64,000 nt of DNA from Flavobacterium sp. GSB-24 (GTDB taxonomy: Bacteria > Bacteroidota > Bacteroidia > Flavobacteriales > Flavobacteriaceae), in contig NZ_AP027043.1 of assembly GCF_027924665.1 (NCBI RefSeq), forward strand, positions 1,798,001-1,862,000, in the 5' to 3' direction. The notes under the pieces were generated by a model, which ran no database searches, had not been told where the DNA came from, and was given only the letters and a program-made list of their open reading frames with translations. Positions 1-6,958 of this stretch are shown here, in pieces; position 1 is the stretch's first letter; each line of letters begins with the position of its first letter. The translations under genes and the position numbers were made by a program.

Positions 1-656
1 ATTGGAGTAGAGAAAGTAGTCGCTTCAATTGCAGCGGCTAATTCTTCTCTTGCCGGTTCCATCATTGGCGAGTGAAAAGCCCCTCCAACAGGTAAGATTA
101 AAGCACGTTTTGCTCCCGCAGCTTTCATTGCTTCACAAGCTTTTTCAACCGCTGAAGTTTCACCAGAAATTACCAATTGCCCTGGGCAGTTATAATTTGC
201 GGCAACCACAACTCCGTCGATAGAAGCACAAACTTCTTCTACAACATTATCATCTAATCCTAAAACTGCTGCCATTGTAGATGGGGTAATTTCGCAGGCT
301 TTTTGCATAGCAAGAGCACGTTGAGAAACTAATTTTAAACCGTCTTCAAAAGATAAAGTTCCGTTGGCAACCAAAGCTGAAAATTCTCCTAAAGAATGTC
401 CTGCAACCATTTCTGGTTTAAAATCTTCGCCTAAAGTTTTAGCTAAAATAACAGAGTGTAAAAATACAGCAGGCTGTGTAACTTTAGTTTCTTTTAGTTG
501 TTCGGCAGTGCCTTCAAACATAATATCAGTAATTCTAAAACCTAAAATTTCGTTAGCTTTTTCGAATAATTCTTTGGCTAAAGCCGAGTTTTCATATAAG
601 TCTTTGCCCATTCCTGTAAACTGTGCGCCCTGACCTGGAAATACGTATGCTTTCAT
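1..656 (-). CDS. fabD: Malonyl-CoA:ACP transacylase FabD, 3' end cut by window edge
   Basis: It moves malonyl from CoA to acyl carrier protein to start each round of type II fatty-acid synthesis in the cytoplasm. The ATG is at 656 and about 218 codons are visible. The N-terminus MKAYVFPGQGAQ is the family's opening motif. GHSLGE holds the nucleophile Ser at about residue 88. Near the window edge AFHSP supplies the catalytic His region. The C-terminal part of the usual ~290 residues lies outside the window. A -7 element TATTTTTG at 714-721 on the same strand supports this start. Confidence 0.95.
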   Translation of the reverse strand, partial: MKAYVFPGQGAQFTGMGKDLYENSALAKELFEKANEILGFRITDIMFEGTAEQLKETKVTQPAVFLHSVILAKTLGEDFKPEMVAGHSLGEFSALVANGTLSFEDGLKLVSQRALAMQKACEITPSTMAAVLGLDDNVVEEVCASIDGVVVAANYNCPGQLVISGETSAVEKACEAMKAAGAKRALILPVGGAFHSPMMEPAREELAAAIEATTFSTP

Positions 657-713
657 TTGTCTAATTTAATTTTTACTTTTTTTTAAAATTGAAAATTAGT
701 TTCAATTGGAAGG

Positions 714-721
714 CAAAAATA
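714..721 (-). promoter_or_regulatory. Bacteroidetes -7 element for fabD
   Basis: TATTTTTG fits the Bacteroidetes TAnnTTTG consensus. It lies about 57 bp upstream of the fabD start, with no other gene between. Confidence 0.5.
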
Positions 722-729
722 GTATTTTT

Positions 730-1092
730 TTAGCTCGTATAGTCCTTAAACATATAAATCCATGCTAATCTTGAAAATCGCAGGTTGAAAGAAGTAAGCA
801 AAGTAATAACAATTGCAATAATCGGAATGATTCTTAAATCGAAATTTGTTTCAAAGAAAAACTGTGCAACACAATAGGTTGCAATACCTTGAGCGACTGT
901 TAATCCGTAGTTTACATACATAGCGCCAAAGAAATAGCCAGGTTCTTTTTGGAATTTATAATGGCAGTGACTGCAGTATTCATTCATTTTTGGAAGTCCA
1001 AAAGTCAAAAATATATTTTTGTCTGTAAACACTTTTCCTTTATGACAAACAGGACATTCGTTACTTAAAATATGAGTTAATGCATTTGACAT
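730..1092 (-). CDS. DUF983 family membrane protein
   Basis: A 120-residue protein of unknown function that matches DUF983 by layout. It starts with a small zinc-ribbon-like unit, CPVCHKGK near residue 14 and CSHCHYKF near residue 40. Two hydrophobic segments follow at about residues 52-75 and 83-105, likely inner-membrane. The four Cys plus His ligands look intact. It is transcribed towards fabD with its own -7 element, so it need not share fabD's job. Family assignment is good; function is unknown. Confidence 0.8.
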   Translation of the reverse strand: MSNALTHILSNECPVCHKGKVFTDKNIFLTFGLPKMNEYCSHCHYKFQKEPGYFFGAMYVNYGLTVAQGIATYCVAQFFFETNFDLRIIPIIAIVITLLTSFNLRFSRLAWIYMFKDYTS

Positions 1093-1115
1093 GATCTTGT
1101 TATTTTTTATTTATA

Positions 1116-1123
1116 CAAAGGTA
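1116..1123 (-). promoter_or_regulatory. -7 element for the DUF983 gene
   Basis: TACCTTTG (TAnnTTTG) lies 23 bp upstream of the start codon, which gives a short leader. Confidence 0.5.
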
Positions 1124-1248
1124 ATATAGAGCAAGATAAAAGTCTTTTTTATATCTTCGCTACTTATAGCACAATAAAGACATTTTGTTTGAGTTTTCAA
1201 ATTCCAAATTCCAAAATCTGCAATCTACAATCTAAAATTTAATAGCGC

Positions 1249-2109
1249 ATGAAGAAATATCCAATTTATAGTGTTCAGAATTTTAGCTGCAATGATGTTC
1301 ACCGAGATTTTTATGTGAATACTTTTAAAGAGCATCTAAAAAGTCACAGTTTTGTCGAAGAACCACACCGTCACGATTCCTATTTAATGGTATTTTTTAC
1401 GAAAGGTTCAGGATTGCACGAGATCGATTTTGATCAATTTGAAATCAAAAGAGGAAGTCTTTTTGTGCTGCAGCCAGGACAAATGCATCATTGGAGTTTA
1501 TCTGAAGATATTGAAGGTTTTGTGATTATCTTTTCGCAGGAATTGTACAATTTATACTTCAGACAGAAAAATATAAACGAATATAATTTTTATCATTCTA
1601 TTCATAATCGACCAGAAATGGTTTTTGAAGAAAATGAAATTCCGAAAATCCAGCCTTATTTTGATCTGCTGATACAGGAAAATAATGAGAATTTAAAGTA
1701 TCAGCTCGACAAAATGTTGAATTTGTTGGATTCGATTCATATCGAAATTGCTCGCAAATACGGTGAAACCTATTCGCACCAAACTCATTCTTACAATATC
1801 AAAATCAATAAATTTGAATCTCTTTTAGAGAAATATTTCAGAACGGAAAAACTGCCATCTTTTTATGCAGAAAAACTAAACATCACCCTGAAGCATTTGA
1901 ACAGAATCTGTAATGAAATCCTCCAGAAAACTGCCACAGAAGTAATTACAGACCGCGTAATTTTAGAAATAAAAAGAATGCTGATCGATAAACAATTAGC
2001 TGTAAACGAAGTTGCCTTTAAAGTAGGATACGAAGATTATTCATATTTCTCCAGATTTTTCAAAAAACAAACTGGAATGTCTCCAACGGAATTTCGAAAT
2101 ATAAAATGA
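1249..2109 (+). CDS. AraC-family transcriptional regulator
   Basis: A 286-residue one-component regulator. Residues ~35-110 form a cupin-like sensor, with PHRHDSY and a PGQMHHW turn typical of AraC-type ligand-binding barrels. The C-terminal ~100 residues hold the double helix-turn-helix, including VAFKVGYEDYSYFSRFFKK followed by the GMSPTEFR end motif. The ligand cannot be inferred. It stands alone between the divergent DUF983 gene and convergent yceI. Upstream DNA (about 1195-1240) holds short ATTCCAAA-type repeats seen elsewhere in the window. Nothing links it directly to the yceI/pirin palindrome. Confidence 0.9.
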   Translation: MKKYPIYSVQNFSCNDVHRDFYVNTFKEHLKSHSFVEEPHRHDSYLMVFFTKGSGLHEIDFDQFEIKRGSLFVLQPGQMHHWSLSEDIEGFVIIFSQELYNLYFRQKNINEYNFYHSIHNRPEMVFEENEIPKIQPYFDLLIQENNENLKYQLDKMLNLLDSIHIEIARKYGETYSHQTHSYNIKINKFESLLEKYFRTEKLPSFYAEKLNITLKHLNRICNEILQKTATEVITDRVILEIKRMLIDKQLAVNEVAFKVGYEDYSYFSRFFKKQTGMSPTEFRNIK

Positions 2110-2125
2110 AGTCGAAGTTACTAAA

Positions 2126-2161
2126 AAAAATCCTGCACTTCCTAAAAAGTGCAGGATTTTT
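2126..2161. terminator. Bidirectional terminator between the AraC gene and yceI
   Basis: A perfect stem AAATCCTGCACTT pairs with AAGTGCAGGATTT, with A/T tracts on both sides. It serves the two convergent genes. Confidence 0.85.
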
Positions 2162-2192
2162 AACCAACCAAATTAAAACCTATTATAAAGTA

Positions 2193-2726
2193 TTAAGCTT
2201 GTTTTACAAATTGTAATTCAATGTTTAAACGAACTTCTTCGCCTACTAAAACACCACCAGTTTCAAGAGCTGAGTTCCAGTTTAAACCCCAATCTTTACG
2301 ATTAATTTTTCCTTCTATGCTTAAACCTACTTTTGTATTTCCCCAAGGATCAGTCAAGATTCCGCTGTATTCTACAGGAAAAGTTACGCTTTTAGAAACA
2401 CCTTTAATGTTTAAATCTCCAGTAATTTCATAGCTTCCTTCATTGATTTTTTTGAAAGATGTTGCCTTGAAAGTTAATTTTGGATGATTTTCAGCATCAA
2501 AGAAATCGCCGCTTCTTAAATGTCCGTCTCTGTCTGCATTTGCAGTATCGACAGAAGCGATATCAGCAGAAAATTCAATTGCTGCATTTTCGAAGTTGTC
2601 TCCTTCTGTAGTAATTGTAGCGTCGTATGTTCCAAATTTTCCTGAAACATTTGTAAACATCATGTGTTTAACTTTAAAACCAATTTCTGAGTGAGTTGGG
2701 TCAATTGACCATTTTGTAGTTGCCAT
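2193..2726 (-). CDS. YceI family lipid-binding-like protein
   Basis: A 177-residue YceI domain protein of the lipocalin-like isoprenoid-binding fold. It opens with ATTKWSIDPTHSEIGFKVKHMMFTN in two pieces: the WSIDPTHSEIGFKVKH start motif and the KHMMFTNVSGKF strand pair. Later come RDGHLRSGDFFDAENHPKLTF and a C-terminal LNIELQF strand. No signal peptide is seen, so it looks cytoplasmic, unlike periplasmic E. coli YceI. I chose the ATG at 2726, not 2768. The -7 element at 2766-2773 overlaps the upstream ATG, so that codon cannot be translated normally. It shares an operator with the pirin gene. Confidence 0.9.
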   Translation of the reverse strand: MATTKWSIDPTHSEIGFKVKHMMFTNVSGKFGTYDATITTEGDNFENAAIEFSADIASVDTANADRDGHLRSGDFFDAENHPKLTFKATSFKKINEGSYEITGDLNIKGVSKSVTFPVEYSGILTDPWGNTKVGLSIEGKINRKDWGLNWNSALETGGVLVGEEVRLNIELQFVKQA

Positions 2727-2765
2727 AATTTTATTTTTTAAATAATTAATTTCATTTTGATAGGA

Positions 2766-2811
2766 CAAAGTTACGGTGAGAGTATTCTTTGAGCACTTAA
2801 CCTAGATTAAG
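2766..2811 (-). promoter_or_regulatory. yceI promoter with palindromic operator
   Basis: On the minus strand a -7 element TAACTTTG (2766-2773) is preceded, after exactly 22 bp, by the near-perfect palindrome CTTAATCTAGGTTAAG (2796-2811). The same motif stands at the same distance in front of the pirin gene. It adjoins where a -33 box would lie, which fits an activator or a promoter-blocking repressor. Confidence 0.75.
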
Positions 2812-2839
2812 AAATAAAAAATGAGGTAATTTCTTTTAC

Positions 2840-2855
2840 GAAAATCTAGGTTGAG
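2840..2855 (-). promoter_or_regulatory. Possible degenerate second operator upstream of yceI
   Basis: The stretch ATCTAGGTTGAG (from 2844, + strand) matches most of the yceI palindrome, about 44 bp further upstream. Only one half-site is well kept, so it could be an auxiliary site or chance. Confidence 0.35.
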
Positions 2856-2861
2856 ATAAGT

Positions 2862-2890
2862 TTTTCTCGCAGATAAAATCTGCAAAATCT
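2862..2890. repeat. CGCAGAT-type intergenic repeat
   Basis: Imperfect inverted repeat of TCTCGCAGAT and ATCTGCGGGAGA. Related GCAGATTTTGCAGAT strings occur near 8600 and 12305, so this is a dispersed repeat and not a gene-specific site. Confidence 0.5.
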
Positions 2891-2932
2891 GCGGGAGACT
2901 TTTTTCTTTATTTATTGAAATTACAAAAAAAA

Positions 2933-2972
2933 GAAACGATAACAATCTGATTTATAGATTTATTATCGTTTC
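2933..2972 (-). terminator. Terminator of the pirin gene
   Basis: Stem GAAACGATAA with TTATCGTTTC, followed on the minus strand by a run of eight T. It lies directly after the pirin stop codon. Confidence 0.75.
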
Positions 2973-3004
2973 CAAGTACAGGTATTAATTGTTTTTTGTT
3001 TGAA

Positions 3005-3721
3005 TTAATAGTTCATCGGAATATCCATCAATAAAAATTCAGCATCTGTATTGGCTTGAATTTTTAAAATGTCAGTTCCTGAAATTCCAACTGCATCACG
3101 AGTGTTTAATTCCTGACCGTTGATGGTAACGTTTCCTTTTAAAACAAAAGCATAAACGCCATTTCCTTCTTTTTTGATTGTGTATTCAGTAGATACACCT
3201 GAGTCAAAATTACCCATATTGAACCAAGCGTCTTGGTGAATCCAAACTCCGTCATCATCTGCATTTGGAGATAAAATCTGAGAAAGTTTATTATGTCTGT
3301 CCGCAACATCCAAAGTAATTTGTTGGTAACGCGGAGCAACGTTTCTTTTATTTGGAAACAACCAGATTTGCAACAATTTAGTCTGTTGATCTGCGTTCGG
3401 ATTAAACTCGCTGTGCTGTACCCCAGTTCCGGCACTCATTACCTGAATATCACCATTTTTGATGATTTCAGTATTTCCCATACTGTCTTTGTGCGCCAAA
3501 TCGCCCTCTAATGGAATCGTAATGATTTCCATATTATCGTGAGGATGCGTTCCAAAACCCATTCCGCCCGCAATTGTATCATCGTTCAAAACACGAAGTG
3601 CCCCAAACTGAATTCTATCTGGATTGTACCAGCTTGCAAAACTAAAACTATGATAAGCATTAAGCCATCCGTGATTTGCGTTTCCTCTTGTTTCTGCTTT
3701 ATGTAATACTATATTTTCCAT
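3005..3721 (-). CDS. Pirin family protein (bicupin)
   Basis: A 238-residue YhhW-type pirin. The N-terminal cupin carries the metal-ligand signature GFGTHPHDNMEIITIPLEG (about residues 56-74), then LAHKDSMGN and the GTGVQHSE turn around residue 100. The C-terminal cupin is degenerate, as usual in pirins. Members are iron-binding cytoplasmic proteins; some, such as E. coli YhhW, have quercetin dioxygenase activity in vitro, and others act as redox-linked cofactors. The substrate here is unknown. The gene sits upstream of yceI on the same strand but with its own terminator and promoter. The shared operator suggests co-regulation. Confidence 0.92.
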   Translation of the reverse strand: MENIVLHKAETRGNANHGWLNAYHSFSFASWYNPDRIQFGALRVLNDDTIAGGMGFGTHPHDNMEIITIPLEGDLAHKDSMGNTEIIKNGDIQVMSAGTGVQHSEFNPNADQQTKLLQIWLFPNKRNVAPRYQQITLDVADRHNKLSQILSPNADDDGVWIHQDAWFNMGNFDSGVSTEYTIKKEGNGVYAFVLKGNVTINGQELNTRDAVGISGTDILKIQANTDAEFLLMDIPMNY

Positions 3722-3750
3722 GACCTATGTGTTTTGTTGTTTTTATAGTA

Positions 3751-3796
3751 CAAAGATACCGCCAAGGCCAAGGAAAAGCACTTAATCTAGATTAAG
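3751..3796 (-). promoter_or_regulatory. Pirin promoter with perfect palindromic operator
   Basis: -7 element TATCTTTG (3751-3758), then 22 bp, then the perfect 16-bp palindrome CTTAATCTAGATTAAG (3781-3796). Spacing and the flanking TGC match the yceI promoter. Confidence 0.78.
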
Positions 3797-3829
3797 AAAG
3801 ATTTTTGGGGTTTTGAGGTTTTTAGATTT

Positions 3830-4020
3830 TAGGTGCAAAGGCTCAAAGTTGCAGAGGTTCAAAGGTTTTAAGGTAGAGGCGCACAGTAGTGCGTCTAACA
3901 CACAGTTTGTCATCTCGACGAAGGAGAGATCACACAAGTGGCTCGACAAAGATTGACGATTATGCAGATGGAGTTTATAGTGTGATCCTTCCTCAGGATG
4001 ACAAAATTGAGTAGGAATTA
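3830..4020. repeat. Noncoding stretch with dispersed repeats
   Basis: No gene is seen here. It holds a GCTCAAAGTTGCAGAGG-type repeat at about 3838-3862, a short hairpin GCGCACagtaGTGCGTC region at about 3878, and the left arm of a 32-bp inverted repeat (3907-3938). A related GTGTGATCC...GATGACAAA segment follows at 3980-4004. Confidence 0.6.
3907..3938 (+). repeat. Left arm of 32-bp inverted repeat around the ankyrin gene
   Basis: Begins TTGTCATCTCGACGAAGGAG and recurs in reverse complement at 4866-4897 with a single mismatch. It belongs to the same family as the palindromes at 12379 and 31055. Confidence 0.8.
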
Positions 4021-4047
4021 TTTCTTAGTATAAACTAACTAAATATT

Positions 4048-4782
4048 TTAGTTTGATTCAAGAGTAGCAACAATACTACTAAAGTTTTTCTTTTTAGCAA
4101 TAGAGAGTGCTGTTTCTCCTTTTTTTGCTATTGTGTCTTTGTCTGCGCCATTTGCCAGCAGGTATTTTACAATTTCTTCATGGCCATAATAAGCGGCACA
4201 CATAAGTTCAGTGAAACCATCTTTTGCAGCAATATTCATTTCTGCTCCTGCTAAAACAAGAATTTGAACATATTCCATAATTCCAGTTATAATAGCTGAC
4301 ATTAATACTGTAACTCCTTTGTGGTTTTTATTATTTACATTAGCTCCAAACTTCAAAAGAGTTTTTATTGCTTCGATTTGTCCTTCACGTGTAACCGCCC
4401 AATGTAAAGTGGTCATTTTATATTTATCTTGTATGTCTGGATTTGCTCCGCGCTCCAGAAGTGTTTCTAGTACTTGTATGTTTGATTTTGCACTAAAAAG
4501 TGCAGTGTCTTTGTATCCACGTTCACTTTTGAAATTAATGTCGATATTTGTGTCAAGAATTATATTTAGTATTTCCAAATTATTCTGTACTACAGCATAA
4601 CTTAATACACGGTCACCTACCATATCGGTAATTGAAATGTCAGCACCTGCCTTAAGTAATTCTTTAACTATTTTTATATCGTTATCCTTGACTGCCCACA
4701 TTAGTGGAGTTCTTCCGTAACTGTCTTGCGCATTTAAACCTTTTTCTAATGACTTTAATAATTCAGAAGTAGTAAAATCCAT
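4048..4782 (-). CDS. Ankyrin repeat protein
   Basis: A 244-residue protein made almost wholly of about six to seven ankyrin repeats. Recognisable units include GRTPLMWAVKDNDIKIVKEL, KYKMTTLHWAVTREGQIEAI and DGFTELMCAAYYGHEEIVKY, each followed by a GAD/GAN turn. There is no signal peptide or membrane segment, so it should be cytoplasmic. Such proteins mediate protein-protein contacts; the partner cannot be told. The gene stands alone between the arms of a 32-bp inverted repeat, which may mark a cassette or simply repeat insertion at both ends. Confidence 0.9.
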   Translation of the reverse strand: MDFTTSELLKSLEKGLNAQDSYGRTPLMWAVKDNDIKIVKELLKAGADISITDMVGDRVLSYAVVQNNLEILNIILDTNIDINFKSERGYKDTALFSAKSNIQVLETLLERGANPDIQDKYKMTTLHWAVTREGQIEAIKTLLKFGANVNNKNHKGVTVLMSAIITGIMEYVQILVLAGAEMNIAAKDGFTELMCAAYYGHEEIVKYLLANGADKDTIAKKGETALSIAKKKNFSSIVATLESN

Positions 4783-4865
4783 TTTTCTGTAGCTTTATTC
4801 TTTCTTTTTTTGGTAAAACTACGAAAAATATTAAAAAAGAATTAGAGATTATGCATGTTGAATTT

Positions 4866-4897
4866 CTTGTGTGATCTCTCCTTTGTCGAGATGACAA
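4866..4897 (-). repeat. Right arm of 32-bp inverted repeat around the ankyrin gene
   Basis: Reverse complement of 3907-3938 with one mismatch. The sequence continues ATGACAAGATTGTGAGAA, shared exactly with the tail of the palindrome at 12379-12418. A further CTTTGCGACTTCGCGTCTTT-type repeat follows at about 4948-4968. Confidence 0.8.
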
Positions 4898-4992
4898 GAT
4901 TGTGAGAAGATATGTTTAGTTAATTATATTCAAAGTGAAATAAAACTTTGCGACTTCGCGTCTTTGCGAGATTTTAAAAAAAAAAACTCCTA

Positions 4993-5352
4993 TTACTTGA
5001 TTTTAATCAATTTCCCTTTCCCAACCACCTCATCAAGATAATTAGCAGCAGAACTTTTCTTATCATGCATGAAAAATTCAATAGTATCTTTTTTGATTTG
5101 ATCTTTTGGGATACTTATAATTAAATCAGTATTGATGAAATTGTCTAATAATATTGTATTGCCATAAGAAATTTTCCCCTTTGGCATAAACTTGTTATCA
5201 AAGACAAAAACACTATCCTTAAAAGTAATTTTATCTTTTTGGATATAGACATTGTTGTTTTCAATTAAATAATTATAACGTCCGGTAAGTTTGTCTGTCT
5301 CCTGATTGAAGCTAATAAGAAACAGCGTTATTGTTAAAGCAAAATATTTCAT
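4993..5352 (-). CDS. Small exported protein of unknown function
   Basis: A 119-residue protein I do not recognise. Residues 1-15 (MKYFALTITLFLISF) look like a signal peptide, and no lipobox Cys is present. The rest is short beta-rich segments such as GRYNYLIENNNVYIQKDKI and a Lys-rich C-terminus ending GKGKLIKIK. It lies 6 bp downstream of the regulator gene at 5359-6840 on the same strand and probably shares its transcript. Nothing in the sequence connects it to the glyoxylate shunt. Confidence 0.7.
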   Translation of the reverse strand: MKYFALTITLFLISFNQETDKLTGRYNYLIENNNVYIQKDKITFKDSVFVFDNKFMPKGKISYGNTILLDNFINTDLIISIPKDQIKKDTIEFFMHDKKSSAANYLDEVVGKGKLIKIK

Positions 5353-5358
5353 AACGTT

Positions 5359-6840
5359 CTAACTATATTGATTAATAAACTGCTGTACAACAAAATCTGT
5401 GTTGTCATGGCGTTTTTTCATTTCCAGGGCAATTGGCGGTGCAGCTCTTTCCAAACAGTTTTTTACATCGCAGGTTTCACACGTAACACCAACGATTCGT
5501 TTAATAAGAGGTTTTCCTTCAATGAATTTAAATTTCTTTTTCATCGTCGGATTAATTAAAATTCCAACTGAAATGCTTCTAATATTATTCTCTACAAAAG
5601 GGTCTTTTGTTGCCGATGAAAAGACTAAATATTCATTCCCGCTATGTACATAACTCGAGATTTGAGCATCAAAAAAATGCGGTTTATTTTGTCTGATCGC
5701 TTCATTTATAGTTTTTACCGAAACCCATCTTCTGCAATAATGCTCGTTGGTTTCGTTAGCGTGCGGTTCTTGCTGATTCGTAATGTGAAGTTCCTTTTTT
5801 ATCTGATAAACATCTGAACCAATAGGATGCGACATTCTTAAAAAGAATAAATTTTTCAACTGAAAATCTTTCGGTAATAAATTCGTCAATCGCTGATAAA
5901 AAGATTCAGGAGAAACTTCGAAACTTTCAATTAAAGAAACAAATTCTTCTGGATTCGGTTTTTCATTATTTAGGAAATTATTGATTTTGTCCACAACCAA
6001 TTTTCTCGGCAATAACAAAGCGCCCGCAAAATAAGAAGCGTAAAAATTGTTCAAAACCTGATCGAAATTTTCAAATTTAATCCAGCTGAATGTCAGTAAT
6101 CGATCTGAAATTTTTAAATAATTATAAGCAATTTCTTTAGCTAAAATAAAAGCTTTCTGCGGAGCGTCAAGTTCTGTTGAAAGTAGTAAAGTTCTGCTTT
6201 TCGGAACATAAATCGAGCGCAAATCGCCCAAAGCTTCCTGATCGGTAAAAGCAATTTCTTTTATAGTGTATTCGTATTCTTCTTTTAAAATCGCTTCTAA
6301 TTCTTCAATAGTAATTTTTGAATCGAGATTGATCTGAAACGACTTAGAAAACGCAATTACTCTCTCTTCTAAATCTTCAAAATAATTACTATGCGCTTCC
6401 TGATACGATCGTAAAGCGGCTAAAAAGAAACTTTCACGGCTTAAATTATAATGCTGTGCAATTTCTATAATGGTACTAATAAACGCATTGACTTTGGCTG
6501 GAGCATTAGCAATAATATCTATTAAATCCGCTTCCTGAATTCCGAAAAGATCTAGCGGAATCTCTTTTAAAATTCCAGATTTTAGAATTTCGCCAATAGG
6601 GGCTAGGTTGTTATCGAGTTTTAAAGATACCATTTGGTCATAAGTCACGTCCAAATGTTTACATAAAAGCAAGATTTTATCTGCTTTTGGATATTTTTTT
6701 CCCTTTTCAATTTCGTTTAAATACGATTTTGAAAGATTCGTCAATTTGGCCAAGCCAAAAAGAGAAAGATTTTTTTGAGTTCTGACTTGCTTGAGTTTAA
6801 GCCCAAATATCAGCTTTATATAGTCTTTTTCGATATCCAT
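5359..6840 (-). CDS. RamB/ScfR-like XRE-family regulator with degenerate ImmA/IrrE domain
   Basis: A 493-residue predicted regulator of acetate or fatty-acid use. The N-terminus is a Cro/XRE helix-turn-helix (LKLKQVRTQKNLSLFGLAKL, then NLSKSYLNEIEKG). The middle aligns with the ImmA/IrrE-like domain, but the expected HExxH reads KEIAYNY, so protease activity looks lost. The C-terminus has CETCDVKNCLERAAPP, like the Cys-rich end of RamB/ScfR proteins. Corynebacterium RamB represses aceA and aceB, and here aceB is divergent. I chose the ATG at 6840 because a full promoter (6846-6877) ends 5 bp before it, which excludes the longer frame from 6936. Confidence 0.85.
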   Translation of the reverse strand: MDIEKDYIKLIFGLKLKQVRTQKNLSLFGLAKLTNLSKSYLNEIEKGKKYPKADKILLLCKHLDVTYDQMVSLKLDNNLAPIGEILKSGILKEIPLDLFGIQEADLIDIIANAPAKVNAFISTIIEIAQHYNLSRESFFLAALRSYQEAHSNYFEDLEERVIAFSKSFQINLDSKITIEELEAILKEEYEYTIKEIAFTDQEALGDLRSIYVPKSRTLLLSTELDAPQKAFILAKEIAYNYLKISDRLLTFSWIKFENFDQVLNNFYASYFAGALLLPRKLVVDKINNFLNNEKPNPEEFVSLIESFEVSPESFYQRLTNLLPKDFQLKNLFFLRMSHPIGSDVYQIKKELHITNQQEPHANETNEHYCRRWVSVKTINEAIRQNKPHFFDAQISSYVHSGNEYLVFSSATKDPFVENNIRSISVGILINPTMKKKFKFIEGKPLIKRIVGVTCETCDVKNCLERAAPPIALEMKKRHDNTDFVVQQFINQYS

Positions 6841-6845
6841 AATAT

Positions 6846-6877
6846 CAAATGTAACTGATTTACAAATAATCGCCAAA
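6846..6877 (-). promoter_or_regulatory. Promoter of the RamB-like regulator
   Basis: On the minus strand TTTG (-33, 6874-6877) and TACATTTG (-7, 6846-6853) are 20 bp apart, which fits the Bacteroidetes consensus. The -7 element ends only 5 bp before the ATG at 6840, so the message is probably leaderless. Confidence 0.65.
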
Positions 6878-6894
6878 AAAATATTTTTAAATTT

Positions 6895-6910
6895 TAGCGA
6901 ACGTTCGCTA
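6895..6910. promoter_or_regulatory. Perfect palindrome between regulator and aceB
   Basis: TAGCGAACGTTCGCTA is a perfect 16-bp inverted repeat in the divergent intergenic region. It lies upstream of the regulator's -33 box and about where an aceB -33 box would fall (candidate aceB -7 TAACATTG, 6931-6938). This is the expected place for the regulator's binding site. Confidence 0.7.
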
Positions 6911-6958
6911 TTTTTATAAAAAACTTTTTGTAACATTGTAGTATAAAATCTATTAGCT

